This document shows, piece after piece, positions 60,934-64,000 of a stretch of 64,000 bases of DNA. The position numbers and the translations under genes were made by a program. The first letter of the stretch is position 1, and the number at the start of each line of letters is the position of its first letter. Under the pieces are notes generated by a model. That model searched no databases. It worked only from the letters and a program-made list of their open reading frames with translations, and was not told the origin of the DNA. The stretch covers positions 372,001 through 436,000 of the forward strand of contig RCTD01000004.1 of NCBI GenBank assembly GCA_014898415.1, in the 5' to 3' direction. The DNA is from Stromatinia cepivora (taxonomy: Eukaryota > Ascomycota > Leotiomycetes > Helotiales > Sclerotiniaceae).

Positions 60934-62736
60934 ATAAATTGGAATTTGATTAAAATGCGCAAACAAGCAGAGACCAACTCATACTGATAGTCACTCCGAA
61001 ATTAGAAACTCAATATATATTGGGCTGGCTTCAATGGAAATGTACTACATTTAAAGAATTGCATAATACATCATGCATGGCGGTGATATAAGAGCGTTTA
61101 TTCTTTGCGGCTAGTTTTGTTCACTGAGCCAAAGAATGATAACAGTTTGGTATTGGATACCAATATGCTGGTACCAGGATTTATTAAAGATCCTTTTTAT
61201 TGTTATGCTCATCGTCGTTTCTAATCTTCTGCAGATTCATGCTCCAAAACCAATGGCTGGTGCTTTGGTAGAGCAGGGATATGCCCCATGATTTTGAGTT
61301 GACCCCGAATCTCCTTATAAAGCTAATTCCATATGGGGTATGTGTCTCGTAGAGTCCTGTCACCAAAGGAAGTTTAAAGGCTTTTGCATTCTGGGATAGA
61401 CCCCAATCGGGTTGTTTCATAGTTAAATTCTAACCTTTTACCTACGGAGGTTGATGGGGGAGGTCGGTCAAACTAGACGCCGTTCCGAACCCCACCGGAG
61501 AAACATTGAAAGCGAGGTGTTGCCGAGGGGTCGTCCCTTCTCCAACTATAAACATCATAACATCTCTTCAATTCACGCATTCTATACTCCGAAGTACTTC
61601 GAAGCAGCACTACTGAAGGATCTGATATATACATCTTCTAGCTGCATACATTCCATGCCGAACCTATTGATGTCCTGATGTCAAAATGATTGAGATGGCG
61701 TCAACACGGCACAAATTTACCCCTCTCAAATAACAAGCAGTTTTGCGATTTGATTGGAGTAGAAAAACCAATGCTTTAATTAGTATAAAATCCAATTAAG
61801 CTGCAGAGATCTTAGTTTAAACGTTATTCTTGGGCTGTGATGAAGTATCATTTAGCTTTTTTGGTATTTACATCCGCATTGATGGCTTGTTCTTGGCATT
61901 GCCGAATCATCTCGCGTAGCATGTCAAAAAGTAATGGCATGAAGTTTTCTTTTTTTGACTGGCATGCTGAATATTTTGCTCGATTTTTTATATTATACTT
62001 GTAAAATGTGTTATTTTGAGTCGTGGAAATGTACGTCCAATAATGATGTTGTTGGTGTGAGGCATGTGGAAAAAAGTGTTTGGCTTCTCTGAGCAATTCT
62101 TTCATATTGCGGAAGGTGCATGATTGGACTCGTCCCAAATATGGAAGGGATGTTGATTAGTTGAGTGGTAGATGCAGAGGGTATCTTAGTCTTAGGCATC
62201 TGGATCTTTACTGTGCGGGCGACTTAGTATATACCTCCAGATTATCATCCATCGAGGTTAAATAGATGTATGGTTTGGAGGTATTGGCAAGTAACTGTTA
62301 TTCCCGATTAATTTATTCGGTATTTTTGAATTGAGATGTTAGATCATCACCCAGTCGACTTCTGAAATATGCATGTTGCTCAGCGAGATCTGAAAGGCCG
62401 GAGAGGTACCAGTGCCTAACATTGGGATACTTAGAGATCGGTTTTCACTGCCAGAACATAGAATTCGGAACAGATGAGTGATAGCATAATTTTCATCGCT
62501 ATATACTAGGTATGTCATTTGCTTTTATCAAGAAACTTCGAAACAAAATGTTTGCCCCAAACTACCGTTCATAGGCGATAAACGGAAGCTTCAAGTACAT
62601 TTCTCCTCATCATAATGAAAGCGCCACACATCTTTCCTTTCCTTCTGATGTTACCCCCATTCTGCGAAACCATCAAAGTGTTTTTTTCTGTCCCAATCCA
62701 CGCCATCCTCCACACTCCGAGTCGTGCTGCAAGCTC
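60934..62736. other. Intergenic region, no supported gene
   Basis: 1.8 kb. Several short open frames on both strands lack family features or good starts. Confidence 0.35.
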
Positions 62737-63467
62737 CTAACAGCCACATCTCGTAGGATCAACCTCCGGGTACTGAGCTCGATACCGTCTGTTAAGATCA
62801 GATATCATAATGACTTCTGGAGCATACCTCGCAGTACCCCCACCGGCACCTGTTGTAGACGATATTTTCTGGCGAATAAGCTCAGCCCACAAGCGTTTCA
62901 CACACCAGCTACGACCCATTTCTAAGTAAAGCAGGGGAAGACAATTGCCACAACATGTGCATATATAAGGATCCCAGATTGGAACTCGTAAGAAGTTGAT
63001 AGAGTGACTGAGGTCGGCAGCTATCATCGAGGCAGTCACCTTTCCTTCAATCAACTAGTTTGGATTCAGACTCCGTAATCCAGTCTGATTATCGAGTCGG
63101 ATAAACCGTTCGAGAAGCTCCCGATCGCTCATGTCCAGGAACTCTGATGCATCCATGCGGATCCATGCCATTTTTCGTTCGTGCAGATCTGGAATGTGCA
63201 GATCTTGGAGGTTTGGATGTTGACCTTGGTCTTGGACAGCTTGAAGGAATTCGGCTTGGTTGATTCTGTCACCGACAGCAGCGGAAAGATTAACAGCAGC
63301 AATGCGTTGTTTAGCAGTATTGAAAATGATCCTTTTAGATAAGTCGATTTCGGCGGCGGCAGCAGCTCGAACTCGAGCGCGATCGAATACCACAAACGCC
63401 GTACATAAAGCGATGGTCAAGAAATGGCCACGCTCATGAGAATGATGGTAAGTTTATCTCGAGGCAT
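62737..63467 (-). pseudogene. Small unrecognised gene, broken by a frame change and an in-frame TAG
   Basis: Starts MPRDKLTIILMSVAI at 63467 (a hydrophobic leader), hits TGA within a few codons, and continues one frame over as LTIALCTAFVVFDRARVRAA with a helical Ala/Arg/Gln-rich stretch (TAKQRIAAVNLSAAVGDRIN). That frame ends LRSLNPN-TAG at 63055, but the next codon goes on in the same frame (LIEGKVTASMIAADLSHS ... YPEVDPTRCGC) to 62737. The N-terminal hydrophobic segment suggests a membrane protein. I do not recognise the family. No good GT-AG intron removes either break, so a decayed gene is likelier than an intron or readthrough. Confidence 0.35.
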
Positions 63468-64000
63468 CTTGTTGTTCGCTGGTGTTGAGAATTGTTGAAG
63501 GATTCGTTGGAGGATTTGTTGATGGCTGTGACATTCTTGGAAGTTCGCCACAAGAGAAGAAAAATCCAGAGGTGTAAGATCGATGGATAGACCTTGAACA
63601 ACCGGCTTGCGCCACAAAAAGCGAGTGGAACTTCAGATCACCTTCAATCTGAAAAAGGTTGAGGCGATTTGATAGTGAATTTTAGCTCTGATGTTCTTGT
63701 TATTCTTGTTTGAGGCTACCTCTGCTTTTCTTGCTGGTTTTTATTGATATTGTTGCATCACATCTTCTCGACCTAGTTCTTGTAAAAAAATGTAGTAAAT
63801 AAGCAAAACCTTGAGCATGAAGGTAGTCTGTGAACTGCAGCATAGCCGGATGAATACTGAGGAAACAAGCGTTTATGATGGAGCAAAAACTTCCACAAAA
63901 AATACGAGAGAAAAAGAGATGTCGTGAAAGTTGATCGACTGGTCGAGATTTCCTTGAGGTACCGGTCTCTGTTTGTTGACACCGAGTTGGTTAAGAGTCT
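63468..64000. other. Right-edge sequence, nothing seen
   Basis: 533 bp upstream of the broken gene. A short open stretch 63617-63468 precedes it in frame but begins without ATG. Confidence 0.3.

Noticed and set aside
1..64000. tRNA and rRNA genes
   Set aside because: I looked for B-box-like GGTTCGANTCC and found none convincing; a covariance search was not possible.

Overview
The window looks like a gene-dense chromosomal segment of a filamentous ascomycete. Introns are short (about 47-110 nt, with one of 212 nt) and GT-AG, with CTAAC/CTGAC-like branch sites. Genes lie on both strands, intergenic DNA is AT-rich and full of microsatellites, and the families are typical of Pezizomycotina. The set of cell-wall and pectin genes would suit a plant-associated Leotiomycete such as the Sclerotiniaceae. 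That placement is inference, because no marker gene was compared.

Left part (1-16.9 kb): a minus-strand gene cut by the left edge (nuclear RNA-surveillance-like, Red1/ZFC3H1-type guess) diverges from a complete class II myosin heavy chain of 2401 residues. An F-box protein follows, then a membrane GT2 polysaccharide-synthase-like glycosyltransferase whose N-terminal part is in a different frame from the rest.

Middle part (16.9-37 kb): a decayed copy of an uncharacterised ascomycete family (18.1-19.8 kb), an RBR-type E3 ubiquitin ligase with a very acidic N-terminal half, an FAD-linked (VAO/BBE-type) oxidoreductase, a secreted wall protein joining a PIR-like domain to a But2 domain, a phosphoribosyltransferase, remnants of a Cys-rich secreted protein, a putative OB-fold protein, and an Apd1/AIM32-type thioredoxin-like Fe-S protein.

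Right part (37-64 kb): a GBD/FH3 formin-like protein without FH1/FH2, a divergent pair of WD40 genes (STRAP-like, and PLAA/Doa1-like with PFU and PUL domains), a BIM1/X325 LPMO-like GPI-anchored copper protein, an SRR1-like protein convergent with an isochorismatase-like cysteine hydrolase, a type II membrane GH17 glucanase (BtgC-like), a secreted pectin methylesterase, and a broken small gene near the right end.

The genes do not form a biosynthetic cluster. Several belong to common themes: polarised growth and cytokinesis (myosin II, GBD/FH3 protein), wall synthesis and remodelling (GT2, GH17, PIR-But2 protein, BIM1-like protein), ubiquitin turnover (F-box, RBR, PLAA) and pectin breakdown (PME). 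The most unusual non-coding signals are about 1.1 kb of almost cytosine-free + strand (56.9-58.1 kb), a compositional skew switch beside a heptamer array (32.2-33.4 kb), and a duplicated 36-bp element with a CCG-N4-CGG core in the promoter shared by the two WD40 genes. I recognised no tRNA, rRNA, CRISPR array, intact transposon or clearly new defence-like system.
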